A stretch of 64,000 bases of DNA from Calothrix membranacea FACHB-236. GTDB lineage: Bacteria > Cyanobacteriota > Cyanobacteriia > Cyanobacteriales > Nostocaceae. Location of the stretch: NCBI RefSeq assembly GCF_014696315.1, contig NZ_JACJPX010000021.1:44154-108153 (forward strand). Reading direction: 5' to 3'. Made by a program: the position numbers and the translations under genes. This document shows positions 17,686 to 29,152 of this stretch, piece after piece (within the stretch, counting starts at the first letter, position 1; every line of letters starts with the position of its first letter). The notes beneath the pieces were generated by a model. That model did no database searches and was not told where the DNA came from. It saw only the letters and a program-made list of their open reading frames with translations.

Positions 17686-17928
17686 ACTGATGACACAAGT
17701 TATCGATTTACCTTTAATGAGTATCAATCAGGAGTTGCCAAAGTAGAAGATTGGGAAAGAGTTGCATTTAAAGGTGGATCGGAATCAGAGGTTTTAAATC
17801 TGATAACTTGGTTAAAAGCGAAGAATGGCAAGCAATATTGTGTTGTGGCTACCTAGAACAACGATACACCCTTAGAAGAATCTCGCTCTTTGAATCTTTA
17901 TAGTAGTGCGATCGCAGGACTAAAGTAA
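17686..17928 (+). pseudogene. Remnant of a serine hydrolase (beta-lactamase fold), C-terminal part only
   Basis: The plus frame from 17686 reads a serine hydrolase-like tail containing WERVAFKGGSE (the KGG/KTG triad of penicillin-recognising enzymes), LITWLKAKNGKQYCVVAT, then an in-frame TAG at 17854 where Trp is expected, and continues NNDTPLEESRSLNLYSSAIAGLK to a stop. A TGA closes the frame just upstream at 17683 and no N-terminal half is visible. So both 5-prime truncation and a nonsense change are present. Family assignment rests on the KGG context and is moderate. Confidence 0.55.
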
Positions 17929-18257
17929 GACAATTTTAGATTTTGGATTTTGGATTGTATAGATTCACTGCCCATAAGAGCATGGGAAGTTTATGTGCGC
18001 CGTGTAATAGATTTTATTTTAAAAGACAAAGTCGCCTGAGAATAATTTTTATTCCAATAAATATATAATTAAATGCGTTAGGCTAACACCTAAAGCAAGT
18101 TAAGAATATTAGATTATCTGCTTTTTGCATATTACTTGACTACATCACACCATAAAACCAGTATGGCATTTAATAGTTTATAAGTTAAACAATATCAAGT
18201 AAAACTTAAAACTACACCTCGATATTCCCAAACTCATTTTATGGTGAAATGTACTGA
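17929..18257. other. Gene-free stretch, AT-rich
   Basis: No array, hairpin or gene that I can support. It lies between the hydrolase remnant and the end of the small membrane protein gene. Confidence 0.6.
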
Positions 18258-18515
18258 TTATTTCTCACTATCCTGATTTGCGGGTGTTTCAACTTGAAAA
18301 TTATCACCCTGTTTTTTAACTGAAAAATCAGTCTCACTTTTGCCAGTCTGAGCAAGACCAGCAGCTCCAGCAATTGCTGTACTTGCAAGTCCAAGGCCAG
18401 CAGATTTATCGTTAGTATTTGATGAAACTAAAACAGTTACACCAATCACAGCGCCAACAGTAGCCATAAATATAGGAGTTATAGCTCTAATTAAGTCTGG
18501 GGTAACATCTTTCAT
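18258..18515 (-). CDS. Small membrane protein of unknown function
   Basis: 85 residues: a short N-terminus, a hydrophobic segment (about 12-31, ITPIFMATVGAVIGVTVLV), a second Gly/Ala-rich weakly hydrophobic stretch (40-58) and a polar C-terminal tail rich in Lys, Glu and Asn. It has normal codon use and a clean stop, but no clear Shine-Dalgarno. I do not recognise the family. It is isolated, transcribed leftwards, with 385 bases before the divergent phosphotransferase gene. Confidence 0.6.
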   Translation of the reverse strand: MKDVTPDLIRAITPIFMATVGAVIGVTVLVSSNTNDKSAGLGLASTAIAGAAGLAQTGKSETDFSVKKQGDNFQVETPANQDSEK

Positions 18516-21513
<2,998 letters not shown>

Positions 21514-21622
21514 AGCAATACCTTCGCCCAAATAACACAATCTGCGGTTCGGTTGTAATTGCCAAACCGCAAATTGATTACGGGAACCGAAATGTGCGAT
21601 CGCTTTCTACAGTAATTTGTGT

Positions 21623-23389
21623 TCAGGTGACAAAGTTAATTACTCGACCGGGAACGTAAACAACACGCTGCACCTCCTGATTTTTGAGATACCATTGAAC
21701 TGCTTTTGTTTTTCTGGCGATCGCTATCGCTTCCGGCTGCGAAGCCTCCGGTGAAACGGTAATTGTCGTTCGAGTACGTCCATTGATTTGCACTGCGACT
21801 GTTACCTGTTCGGTAATCAACAATTCTGGCTCGAACTGGGGAAAAGTCTGCTGATGAATCGAGCCTGATTCACCCAATTGTTGCCAGAGTTCTTCAGTCA
21901 TATGGGGTGCAAAGGGAGCCAACATCAACAGATATGACTTCAACTCCACCTCTGCAATACTCGACTTTGATTGCAGCACATTGAAATAACTCATCAAAGC
22001 AGCGATCGCTGTATTATATTTCAGCGATTGCATATCTTCGGAAATCTTGTGGATTGTTTGATGTAAACGCCGCTGCGATGCCAAATCAGGCGGATTTGGT
22101 TGCAAACTATTTTTGTGTTTGCTCACCCATTGATACACTCGATCCAAGAATCGCCGGATACCAGCAATCCCGCGATCGCAAAAATCGCCGCCTTGGTCGT
22201 ATGGCCCCAAAAACATCAAGTAAGTCCGCAATGTATCTGCACCATATTCCTCAATATAGCGATCGGGATTCACCACATTGCCCTTGGATTTGCTCATTTT
22301 GCCACCCTGTTTAGTCAGCAATCCGTGGGCGCGGAATCGCCGAAAGGGTTCCTCAAAGGGGATATGCCCCAAATCATGCAACACCATTGTGATGAATCGA
22401 CTGTATAACAGATGCAGCACAGAATGTTCCGCACCACCAATATACATATCCACAGGTAACCATTTAGCCGTAATTGCGGGATCAAATGGAACATCAGTGC
22501 GATCGCAGCAGGGATAGCGTAAAAAATACCAAGCAGAATCCAAAAAGTTGTCAGACACATCCGTTTCTCGTCGCGCTGCACCACCACAGCCAGGACAGGT
22601 TGTATTGACAAATTCTGGAATGTCTGCCAAAGGAGAATTCCCAGTTCCTTGAGGCAACCAATTCTCGGTTTCCGGTAACTGCACTGGCAATTGCTCCTCT
22701 GGAACAGGTACTGTACCGCAGCAGGAGCAGTAAATAATCGGAATCGGCGGGCCCCAATAGCGTTGTCGGGAGATTAACCAATCTCGCAAGTGATACTGTA
22801 CTGTGCCATCTATTTCGTCACGCCCAATCCAGTTGCGTTGAGCCGTTTTGACTTTTTCTGACCAGTCCAATCGCTCCAAATTGTCTAACAATTTTTGAGC
22901 ATACTGGGTGATTTTGAAAAACCACTGTTCCAACTCCCGTTGTATGACAATGGTATTGCAGCGTTCGCATTCACCGCTAATCACCTGCTCATCAGCAAGT
23001 ACTGTCTTGCATGAAGGACACCAGTTCACCGCCGCTTTTTTACGAACGGCTAACCCAGCTTTGAACAACTGCAAGAATATCCACTGCGTCCATTTATAAT
23101 ATGTGGGATCTGTAGTCTGAATTTCGTGATTCCAGCAGAAACGATTGCCCATTTTTTGCAACTGCGTTTCTCGAAATCGCTTTACATTACGCGCCGTCAA
23201 TTCACGAGGATGAACACCTTGCTTAATCGCAAAATTCTCGCTGTGAATGCCAAAAGCATCAAAGCCCATTGGCTCAAACACCGCTTTCCCTTGCATCGCC
23301 ATGAAACGACCGTAAATGTCTGCTCCGGTAAAAGCATAGACATTCCCAACGTGCAAACCCTCTGCTGAGGGATAGGGGAACATCATCAA
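21623..23389 (-). CDS. Leucyl-tRNA synthetase paralogue lacking the CP1 editing domain
   Basis: Class I aminoacyl-tRNA synthetase body, 588 residues from the TTG at 23389 (ATGs at 23386 and 23383), against about 860 for a normal LeuRS. HIGH is LHVGN (13-16), a zinc ribbon CPSC/CERC is at 124-144, and KMSKS is at 364-368. After NWIGRDEIDG (186-195) the chain passes straight to LRDWLISRQRYWG, so the roughly 190-residue proofreading insert is cleanly missing. The anticodon-binding and C-terminal VQINGRT parts are present. Homology continues upstream in frame to about 23548 (YDHRAIEARWQSIWQ), but without ATG, GTG or TTG before a TGA at 23569, so the 5-prime end is either broken by a small indel or uses a rare start (CTG 23548). 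Confidence 0.85.
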   Translation of the reverse strand: MMMFPYPSAEGLHVGNVYAFTGADIYGRFMAMQGKAVFEPMGFDAFGIHSENFAIKQGVHPRELTARNVKRFRETQLQKMGNRFCWNHEIQTTDPTYYKWTQWIFLQLFKAGLAVRKKAAVNWCPSCKTVLADEQVISGECERCNTIVIQRELEQWFFKITQYAQKLLDNLERLDWSEKVKTAQRNWIGRDEIDGTVQYHLRDWLISRQRYWGPPIPIIYCSCCGTVPVPEEQLPVQLPETENWLPQGTGNSPLADIPEFVNTTCPGCGGAARRETDVSDNFLDSAWYFLRYPCCDRTDVPFDPAITAKWLPVDMYIGGAEHSVLHLLYSRFITMVLHDLGHIPFEEPFRRFRAHGLLTKQGGKMSKSKGNVVNPDRYIEEYGADTLRTYLMFLGPYDQGGDFCDRGIAGIRRFLDRVYQWVSKHKNSLQPNPPDLASQRRLHQTIHKISEDMQSLKYNTAIAALMSYFNVLQSKSSIAEVELKSYLLMLAPFAPHMTEELWQQLGESGSIHQQTFPQFEPELLITEQVTVAVQINGRTRTTITVSPEASQPEAIAIARKTKAVQWYLKNQEVQRVVYVPGRVINFVT

Positions 23390-23766
23390 ATTGTAAAAAG
23401 GCTGAGCAGTTGTTGCTAAATCGACTTCATGCAGTTGGGTTTGCTGCCAGATGGATTGCCATCGAGCTTCGATTGCGCGGTGGTCGTAAGTAAAAGAAGG
23501 TGGAATAGAATTGACCGGATCTCTTTGATCCGCCTTTATAGGTCCCAGTCGTGCATCATAAAATTCTCAATGCTTACTTGTAATATTATTGTAATACGCT
23601 CAAGAGAGTTTGTTGCCAAATTCTAGCTAGGGAAGTACCCCCATTTTCGATTCTTGAGATTGGCTACAATGAGAATTGAGATATTACGGAAAGTCAGCGG
23701 GAAAAGCCACTCCATCTAGATTCGTTAACTGCTGACACTCAATGCGCTGTAGCTAGACGGAGGAAA

Positions 23767-24882
23767 ATGGCTAATAATCCTATAGAAATTAGAACCAAGA
23801 AATATTTCCACCTCAGTTCACAAATTGCTCAGTTAGATAATGCACAATTGCTTTCTTTGTTTAACAATAGTGAATCGAATGATTCAAGTACAGGTTGGGG
23901 GAGAAATTACACCATAACTCTGGGAGAATCCCAGGTTTTTGTGAAACTTGTTCCTGTGACGAAAATTGAATTTGACAACCTCTTTTCTACCAAAAACCTC
24001 TATAACTTGCCGACTTACTGTAATTACGGCTTAGGTTCCACTGGTTTTGGTGTCTTTCGGGAACTCGTAACCCATATCAAGACAACTAACTGGGTATTAG
24101 CAGGTGAAATTGCTACTTTCCCCCTGATGTACCATTATCGGATTATTCCCTTCTCTGGGCAGCGTGCTGATGTAGATATAGAACATTACAAAAGTTACAT
24201 AGAATACTGGGGTAATAGTGAGAATGCTGGGAAATATTTATTAGATAGAGCAAATGCCAACTATGAATTAGTTCTGTTCCTAGAATACATTCCCCATATT
24301 TTGGAAACATGGCTATTCTTAAACCCCGACAAAGTTCAGCAACCCTTGGATGAGTTACACACAACGATTGACTTTTTGAGGATGAAGGGAATTATCCACT
24401 TCGACTCACATTTTCGTAATGTTCTCACTGACGGCGAGCAGATTTATTTAAGCGATTTTGGCTTAGTACTGGACAAAAGTTTTGCGTTAACAATAGAAGA
24501 AAAATCTTTTTTTGAGCAGAACAAATTTTATGATTACGGCGAAGTTCTGCGAAATCTCGGTCATTTGATTCGCGCACCTTATGATTCATGTTCAGACAGG
24601 GATAAATGCAGAATCAGAGAAAAATATAGCATCAAAGAAGGTTTTAAACCTTATGAACAGAGGTCAATATTACTCGACAACATCGAACAGATATATGCTG
24701 ACGGCGATATCAATTTAAATGATTTCTATGTTGCCAGCATTGTTAAATACCGTCGCATCATTACGCTGATGCAAAACTTCTTTGCTGCCATGTGGGATAA
24801 CAAAAACAAGGATACGAAATTTCCGCACGCAGAACTAGAAATACTGCTCAAAGAGACAGGGTTTATTCGTGATGCTGGATGA
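23767..24882 (+). CDS. Protein kinase-fold phosphotransferase of unknown substrate
   Basis: 371 residues. The C-lobe shows a kinase-like catalytic loop (GIIHFDSHFRNVLTDG, with HFD and Asn) and a metal-binding DFG (IYLSDFGLVLD). The N-lobe has FVKLVPVTKIEFD as a candidate lysine strand. The glycine-rich loop is only suggested by STGWGRNYTI. It could be a Ser/Thr kinase or a small-molecule (antibiotic-type) kinase. AGACGGAGGAAA before ATG 23767 is a strong ribosome site. It is divergent from the editing-less LeuRS and near the rifampicin phosphotransferase, so a role in resistance is possible but unproven. Confidence 0.6.
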   Translation: MANNPIEIRTKKYFHLSSQIAQLDNAQLLSLFNNSESNDSSTGWGRNYTITLGESQVFVKLVPVTKIEFDNLFSTKNLYNLPTYCNYGLGSTGFGVFRELVTHIKTTNWVLAGEIATFPLMYHYRIIPFSGQRADVDIEHYKSYIEYWGNSENAGKYLLDRANANYELVLFLEYIPHILETWLFLNPDKVQQPLDELHTTIDFLRMKGIIHFDSHFRNVLTDGEQIYLSDFGLVLDKSFALTIEEKSFFEQNKFYDYGEVLRNLGHLIRAPYDSCSDRDKCRIREKYSIKEGFKPYEQRSILLDNIEQIYADGDINLNDFYVASIVKYRRIITLMQNFFAAMWDNKNKDTKFPHAELEILLKETGFIRDAG

Positions 24883-25263
24883 CACGGCGACTAGTTACAG
24901 CACTTTTGAAGGAAGTGAGATACATCATGAGTAATGAGTAAGGAGTAATGAGTAATGAGTAGGAATTTTACTGATTACTCACTATTTATTAAAACGTACG
25001 CAAGTGTCATATTTTTTTCGTTTGGGTTTGTCCAGGGGAGCCAGTCACGTGCGGAGGTTCCCTCCGTTGAGTGAACTGGCGTTCAAATGTCAAGAGTCCA
25101 AAAAACCTAAATTTTTGACCCTTGACCCTTGACTCTTGACTCTTATCCCAGAGGATCACTGTGCCAGTTGCGTAAGTCCTATTTATTACTCATTACTTTT
25201 TTCAATTATTTGCTGTATCTTTTAATATTATTAATTCGTGCGGTATGCGTATTTTTGAGAACT
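24883..25263. other. Gene-free stretch holding a miniature element
   Basis: GAGTAAT heptamers (24928-24962) are followed by a 187-base miniature element (24992-25178). The remainder is AT-rich sequence leading to the end of the next gene. Confidence 0.7.
24992..25178. mobile_element. Miniature inverted-repeat element, GACTTACGCAA family, copy E
   Basis: Left end ACGTACGCAAGTGTCATA, right end complement GACTTACGCAACTGGCAC. The 10-base sequence CTATTTATTA lies on both sides (24982-24991 and 25179-25188), as a target duplication would. The inverse of this element, sharing ATGACACTTG, CGAAAAAAATATG, the TTGACTC heptamers and CCTCTGG..AGAGTC parts, lies at 36368-36510. Confidence 0.72.
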
Positions 25264-25794
25264 TTAATTTTGACTTTGTAAATATTCTGCATATTCAATT
25301 TTGAATTCGCGTGCATTCTTGAAATCAGTAGAAAACTGCGAAAGCACTTCTACAACAGCATCTGTATCAGTTTGAGCTAAAGCGATAATTCCGGGCTGTT
25401 GAGGGATGCGAAACTGGTTGTGGTCGTGAAAAGTAATTGTGACAATTGTTCCTAGCGAATCTCCTTCTATTGACTTGATAGTACTCCACATCCAACGCTG
25501 TTGGTTTGTTTCTTCAAAATTACCCCATTCCCTAGATATACTAAAATCACCAGGAAATCTGGGATTTGGGTATAAGCCAACCTGTTTTAGCTGCAGATGA
25601 ATGGGGCGAAAAAGGAAATTTAAATAAACTCCATAAGCCATGTCTCCTGCTTTGGTAAATGCACGCAATAATTTATCATTATGCTTTTGAATTAAGATTT
25701 CCCAATTGGCAGCTATGTGGGCTTCAATATATTTACCAATTGTAAAAATATCGTTTTTTTGGTTGGCTGATACAAATTCTGTTAATAATTCCAT
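25264..25794 (-). CDS. Conserved hypothetical protein
   Basis: 176-residue soluble protein with no signal peptide or membrane segment. It has a helical N-terminal third (ending around LLRAFTKAGDMAYGVYLNF) and a mixed beta C-terminal part (WMWSTIKSIEGDSLGTIVTITFHDHNQF). I do not recognise a family. It ends 75 bases before the AraC-type regulator start region and runs in the same direction downstream of it, so the two could be cotranscribed. Confidence 0.65.
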   Translation of the reverse strand: MELLTEFVSANQKNDIFTIGKYIEAHIAANWEILIQKHNDKLLRAFTKAGDMAYGVYLNFLFRPIHLQLKQVGLYPNPRFPGDFSISREWGNFEETNQQRWMWSTIKSIEGDSLGTIVTITFHDHNQFRIPQQPGIIALAQTDTDAVVEVLSQFSTDFKNAREFKIEYAEYLQSQN

Positions 25795-25869
25795 TTATTG
25801 CAATCTCCCAATTCTGCTGCATCTTAATTTTGACAGAGAAAAGATAGGAGGTATTGTAAAAAAATGACC

Positions 25870-26694
25870 TTAATCGGGTAATACAATATGGCAGGGATGA
25901 AGACCTCGGTGTTTGATATACTCGCTAGGAGTGCAAAGAGCTAAACTGCGAAAGTCGTGAATAAAATGTGCTTGGTCAAAGTAACCGCAAGTGAAAGCGA
26001 TATCAGTCCAATCGGTATCGGTATGTGTTTTCCCAGCTAATAGACAAAGAACTCTTCGCAAGCGTTGAATGCGACAAAATAGCTTGGGTGTTAATCCCAC
26101 ACAGTTGCTGAATAACTGTCCAAAATAACGGGGACTAATACCAATTTGATTTGTAATTTCTCTAACTGTGGGTGGATGTAAATTTGCAAATTGATTTAAT
26201 GCAAACTCAACAACTGGATGTTGTGGGGATGATTGCACCATCATAGTTAGGAGATAGTGCTCCAAGACGCGGAAGCGAGTTTCTAATTGGGAAACTTTGA
26301 GCAACTTTTCTCGCAATTCGTCAGCGCGATCGCTCCATAATTCATTGAGCGAGATTACCCGATTATGTAATTCTTTGATGGGAAGCTGAAAAAAGGGGAC
26401 ACTACCACCTGCTTGAAAACGCACGCCCATCACGGATATCTGGCTGTGATTGTCAATTATCAAGCTTTGAGAATGGATTCCCAAGATTCTCATACTGCTT
26501 GTACTACCGCATCGTTCCCCACTGTTACTATCGTACAGAGGTATTGTATTTTCCCGGAGATTTATCAGTAATTCCATTGAGCCAATCGGTAGCAACTTCA
26601 CCCGTGATGATGGTAAGTTATCGCCCTCACTCGACCACAAAAATTTGACGAACTTAGATAAAGGCGATCGCGGAATATAAGTATGGTAAATCAT
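25870..26694 (-). CDS. AraC-family transcriptional regulator
   Basis: 274 residues: an N-terminal effector-binding domain of the DUF6597 type (PIGSMELLINLREN, ISVMGVRFQAGGSVPFFQLP) and a C-terminal double helix-turn-helix (TVREITNQIGISPRYFGQLFSNCVG, WTDIAFTCGYFDQAHFIHDFRSL, TPSEYI). The second helix-turn-helix carries the conserved GYFDQAHF signature. It probably activates nearby or divergent genes; the hypothetical gene right after it is a candidate. Confidence 0.88.
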   Translation of the reverse strand: MIYHTYIPRSPLSKFVKFLWSSEGDNLPSSRVKLLPIGSMELLINLRENTIPLYDSNSGERCGSTSSMRILGIHSQSLIIDNHSQISVMGVRFQAGGSVPFFQLPIKELHNRVISLNELWSDRADELREKLLKVSQLETRFRVLEHYLLTMMVQSSPQHPVVEFALNQFANLHPPTVREITNQIGISPRYFGQLFSNCVGLTPKLFCRIQRLRRVLCLLAGKTHTDTDWTDIAFTCGYFDQAHFIHDFRSLALCTPSEYIKHRGLHPCHIVLPD

Positions 26695-26830
26695 CGTTTT
26701 TCATATCTATAGGAATTCGCTTTGATTGGGAAAAATTATTTGTGTAGTCAAGTGTGAAATTTATCCCGAATAATTGGTCACATAAACTTTATCCCAAAAT
26801 GTAAGTTTTGTTTGTATTTGCAACACAACC

Positions 26831-26870
26831 AAGATGCTTCTAAAACAACTAGTTAAGAAGCATCTTTTGT
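26831..26870. terminator. Hairpin with 11-base stem, terminator-like
   Basis: AAGATGCTTCT pairs with AGAAGCATCTT around a 14-base loop, followed on the plus strand by TTG. The T-run is short. There is no upstream plus-strand gene to terminate, so it may instead be a repeat or an RNA element. Confidence 0.45.
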
Positions 26871-26933
26871 GCTGAAATTACAAGAAATGTTGATGTGCTT
26901 AAAAAAAAGATATTGCGAGAAATGCGGCATCCT

Positions 26934-26971
26934 TATCACAAGCCTACAGCTTTAACCGTAGGCTTGTGATA
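26934..26971. repeat. Perfect 14-base inverted repeat
   Basis: TATCACAAGCCTAC, loop AGCTTTAACC, GTAGGCTTGTGATA. No T-run on either side. It could be a stable RNA hairpin or a small palindromic repeat. Confidence 0.7.
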
Positions 26972-27249
26972 ATTTTGAATTCATAATTTTGAATTGGAGC
27001 GTACCCCTCCGGGGAAGCAAGCTACGCACAGCGTCTCCGTAGGAGAAGCGACTGACTCGGTGGTTTTCAAAGCATCTAAGCGAATGTATAGAAATTCATG
27101 GTAGTTAACTACCTTCAATGTAGTGCAGAAATCTTGCTCTCGAGTGGAGATTACATTTAGACTGCTGATGAGGCAAGTTAAGGAATGCATTTGAATACTA
27201 CCGTCTGAGCATTGATTCCCAATAATTACCCGTGAACAGGAGGGGCAAA

Positions 27250-28041
27250 ATGTTTATCTGTGTGATTGCAGACTACGGTACAGGAGATCCAGCATTTACT
27301 GAAGTCACGCAACGTCTGCTGATGGCTTTTCCCCATGCCCAAATTCACTTGCTTTCGGTTCCACCATTCAGTACCTTGGCAACGGGTTTCTGGATTGCCC
27401 AACTAGGACTCAACCCTGGGCCTAGTGAACGCTTGATTTATCACAACTGTGCGCCTCGTCAGGATGATCCCGAAGCCCGTCGGGACAATGAAGGTGAAGG
27501 ACTAACTTACGCCTTGTTATCCAATGGTGTCAAAGTAGTGGGCGTAAACGCAGGCTATACTCTCTCGTTTATCAAAGACTATACCAAAGAGTTGCGAGTG
27601 GTCAATGTTTCTCGCGGTGGTTCGCAGTTTCGCTCACGGGATGTATTTCCAGTGGCGGCGGCGGCGATTATGCGTGAAGATTTCAGCCTTCTGGGAGATA
27701 GCCTCATACGTGAGCAAATCCCTAATGTTCCGCCAGATCGCATTGCCTGGATTGATGGCTATGGCAACATCAAAACCACTATTGCGGCGCATACGGTGAA
27801 CTTACAGCCCCAAACCAAAATCGTCATCCGCATAGGAGATGTGGTCAGTGATGCAGTATATTCTGATGGCAGTTTCAAGGTGTCTGAAGGCACTTTAGCC
27901 TTTGCGCCTGGTAGTTCCGGTTGGTCAGTTGGCTCTGGGACAGAACCATTACGCTTCATAGAATTATTTCTCCGTGGCGGCAGTGCTTGGGAGCGCTTTG
28001 GCCGTCCCCGTGTGAATCAACAAGTCACTCGAATTTCCTAG
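27250..28041 (+). CDS. SAM hydroxide adenosyltransferase / chlorinase-fluorinase-like family protein (DUF62)
   Basis: Family members attack S-adenosylmethionine with water or halide, giving adenosine or a halo-adenosine plus methionine. The 263 residues show IADYGTGDPAFTEV near the N-terminus, NGVKVVGVNAGYTLSF, and the C-terminal-domain entry RIAWIDGYGNIKTTI, which matches the VDxFGN strand of the family. The central part is more divergent than usual. GTG 27232 opens the frame, but AGGAGG at 27238-27243 points to ATG 27250. A halogenase role is not expected; SAM hydrolysis is more likely. Confidence 0.68.
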   Translation: MFICVIADYGTGDPAFTEVTQRLLMAFPHAQIHLLSVPPFSTLATGFWIAQLGLNPGPSERLIYHNCAPRQDDPEARRDNEGEGLTYALLSNGVKVVGVNAGYTLSFIKDYTKELRVVNVSRGGSQFRSRDVFPVAAAAIMREDFSLLGDSLIREQIPNVPPDRIAWIDGYGNIKTTIAAHTVNLQPQTKIVIRIGDVVSDAVYSDGSFKVSEGTLAFAPGSSGWSVGSGTEPLRFIELFLRGGSAWERFGRPRVNQQVTRIS

Positions 28042-28084
28042 CTTGGGGTAGTTGGCTAAGCTAATCGTCATTTAAATTGCATCA

Positions 28085-29041
28085 TTAACCGGATGCTAAC
28101 TTTTGCAACCAGCCTTGAGCTTCTGCATATAACTTAAACTTGCTTTCATCAGCGCGAAACTCTGAAGTATGAACCATTCTTCTGCCATTCACCCATTTTG
28201 TACCGTGGTGCTTGTGTAGTAATTCGTGAAATAACACAAACTCAATTACAAACTCAGGTATATTGCCATTATCAAGGGTCAAACTCATCACTACTCTATC
28301 TCTAGCTGGCTCATAATGTCCAAACTTACGATAAGTATTAATTTTGCTCCATGCGAGACGTGGTTTAACAAGATTGGTGGCAAAATATTCTTGGTTGAGT
28401 TTATCAAACAAATTATTTAAGTTATAGAACTTACCTTGGGGATTTTCTGCAATTACTTCAGCGATTAAATCTAGTGAGAGGAGAACACTACTATATTCTT
28501 CTGAGCTAGCAAAAGACCGAATCAGTTGTTTAGTTTCTTGATTCCTGCCAAATATTACAGATTTTATTACTGCTTGTAAAACTTCATCGGGTGCATTTAT
28601 AAATCCTTCACTAATAGTTATATGGGCAAATTCATGAGATTTTTTACCTTTATATAATCCTGCTAAATTGATTAATTCAATTTTTAAATCTACAGATTCT
28701 TGTTTATCTTTTTTCAATATTTCTTGAGCTATTTCTCTCAGACGAAAAGTACTATTTATGTGCAATTGTAAGTTGTATTCGTCCGTTAAAAACTTGAGCC
28801 ATGAGTAAATCTGACGCGATGAACTAGTGAGATTGGCTGGTGTTGCTTGTTGGTGAACACAGATTTGTTCAATTCTTGTAACTGTTCTGCTAAAAATTTG
28901 AGTTAGTTTTTTAATTTCAGCAGAGTTTGGGGTATCAGTTGCAGCTAAATTAAAAATATTCTGTAAAATACTATTTTGTTGTGCTTTAATATTTTTGAGG
29001 CTGATACTTGCAATTGGTGTTTGGTGTTTGGTGTTTGGCAT
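28085..29041 (-). CDS. SprT-like / M48-like zinc metallopeptidase domain protein
   Basis: 318 residues with a helical N-terminal two thirds and a C-terminal zinc-binding region: LFHELLHKHHG (HExxH) followed by EFRADESKF, where the third ligand would lie, and an NTYRKFGHYEPARDRVVMS strand typical of SprT-like domains. The substrate is unknown. The first dozen codons (MPNTKHQTPIAS) are read from a CCAAACA heptamer array, so the real start may be a little further in; no better start with a ribosome site is visible. Confidence 0.72.
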   Translation of the reverse strand: MPNTKHQTPIASISLKNIKAQQNSILQNIFNLAATDTPNSAEIKKLTQIFSRTVTRIEQICVHQQATPANLTSSSRQIYSWLKFLTDEYNLQLHINSTFRLREIAQEILKKDKQESVDLKIELINLAGLYKGKKSHEFAHITISEGFINAPDEVLQAVIKSVIFGRNQETKQLIRSFASSEEYSSVLLSLDLIAEVIAENPQGKFYNLNNLFDKLNQEYFATNLVKPRLAWSKINTYRKFGHYEPARDRVVMSLTLDNGNIPEFVIEFVLFHELLHKHHGTKWVNGRRMVHTSEFRADESKFKLYAEAQGWLQKLASG

Positions 29042-29152
29042 TTGTTAATCATCTGGTTTCAAAAGTCAAAGTCATTATATAGTTCTCCCTTTTCCCCCTT
29101 GTCCTTGGTGGCTTTTCCCATTACCAATTAACCATTACCCAATTCCTAATCC

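Larger units (their letters stand above)
26695..27249. other. Gene-free stretch with two hairpins
   Basis: Between the AraC-type regulator and the SAM hydrolase-family gene. It has hairpins at 26831-26866 and 26934-26971 and a copy of the dispersed GCGTCTCCGTAGGAG repeat near 27020-27046, but no gene. Confidence 0.65.

Noticed and set aside
23390..23766. T-box leader controlling the LeuRS paralogue
   Set aside because: No AGGGTGGNACCGCG-type antiterminator sequence or terminator hairpin could be seen, and part of this region is coding-like.
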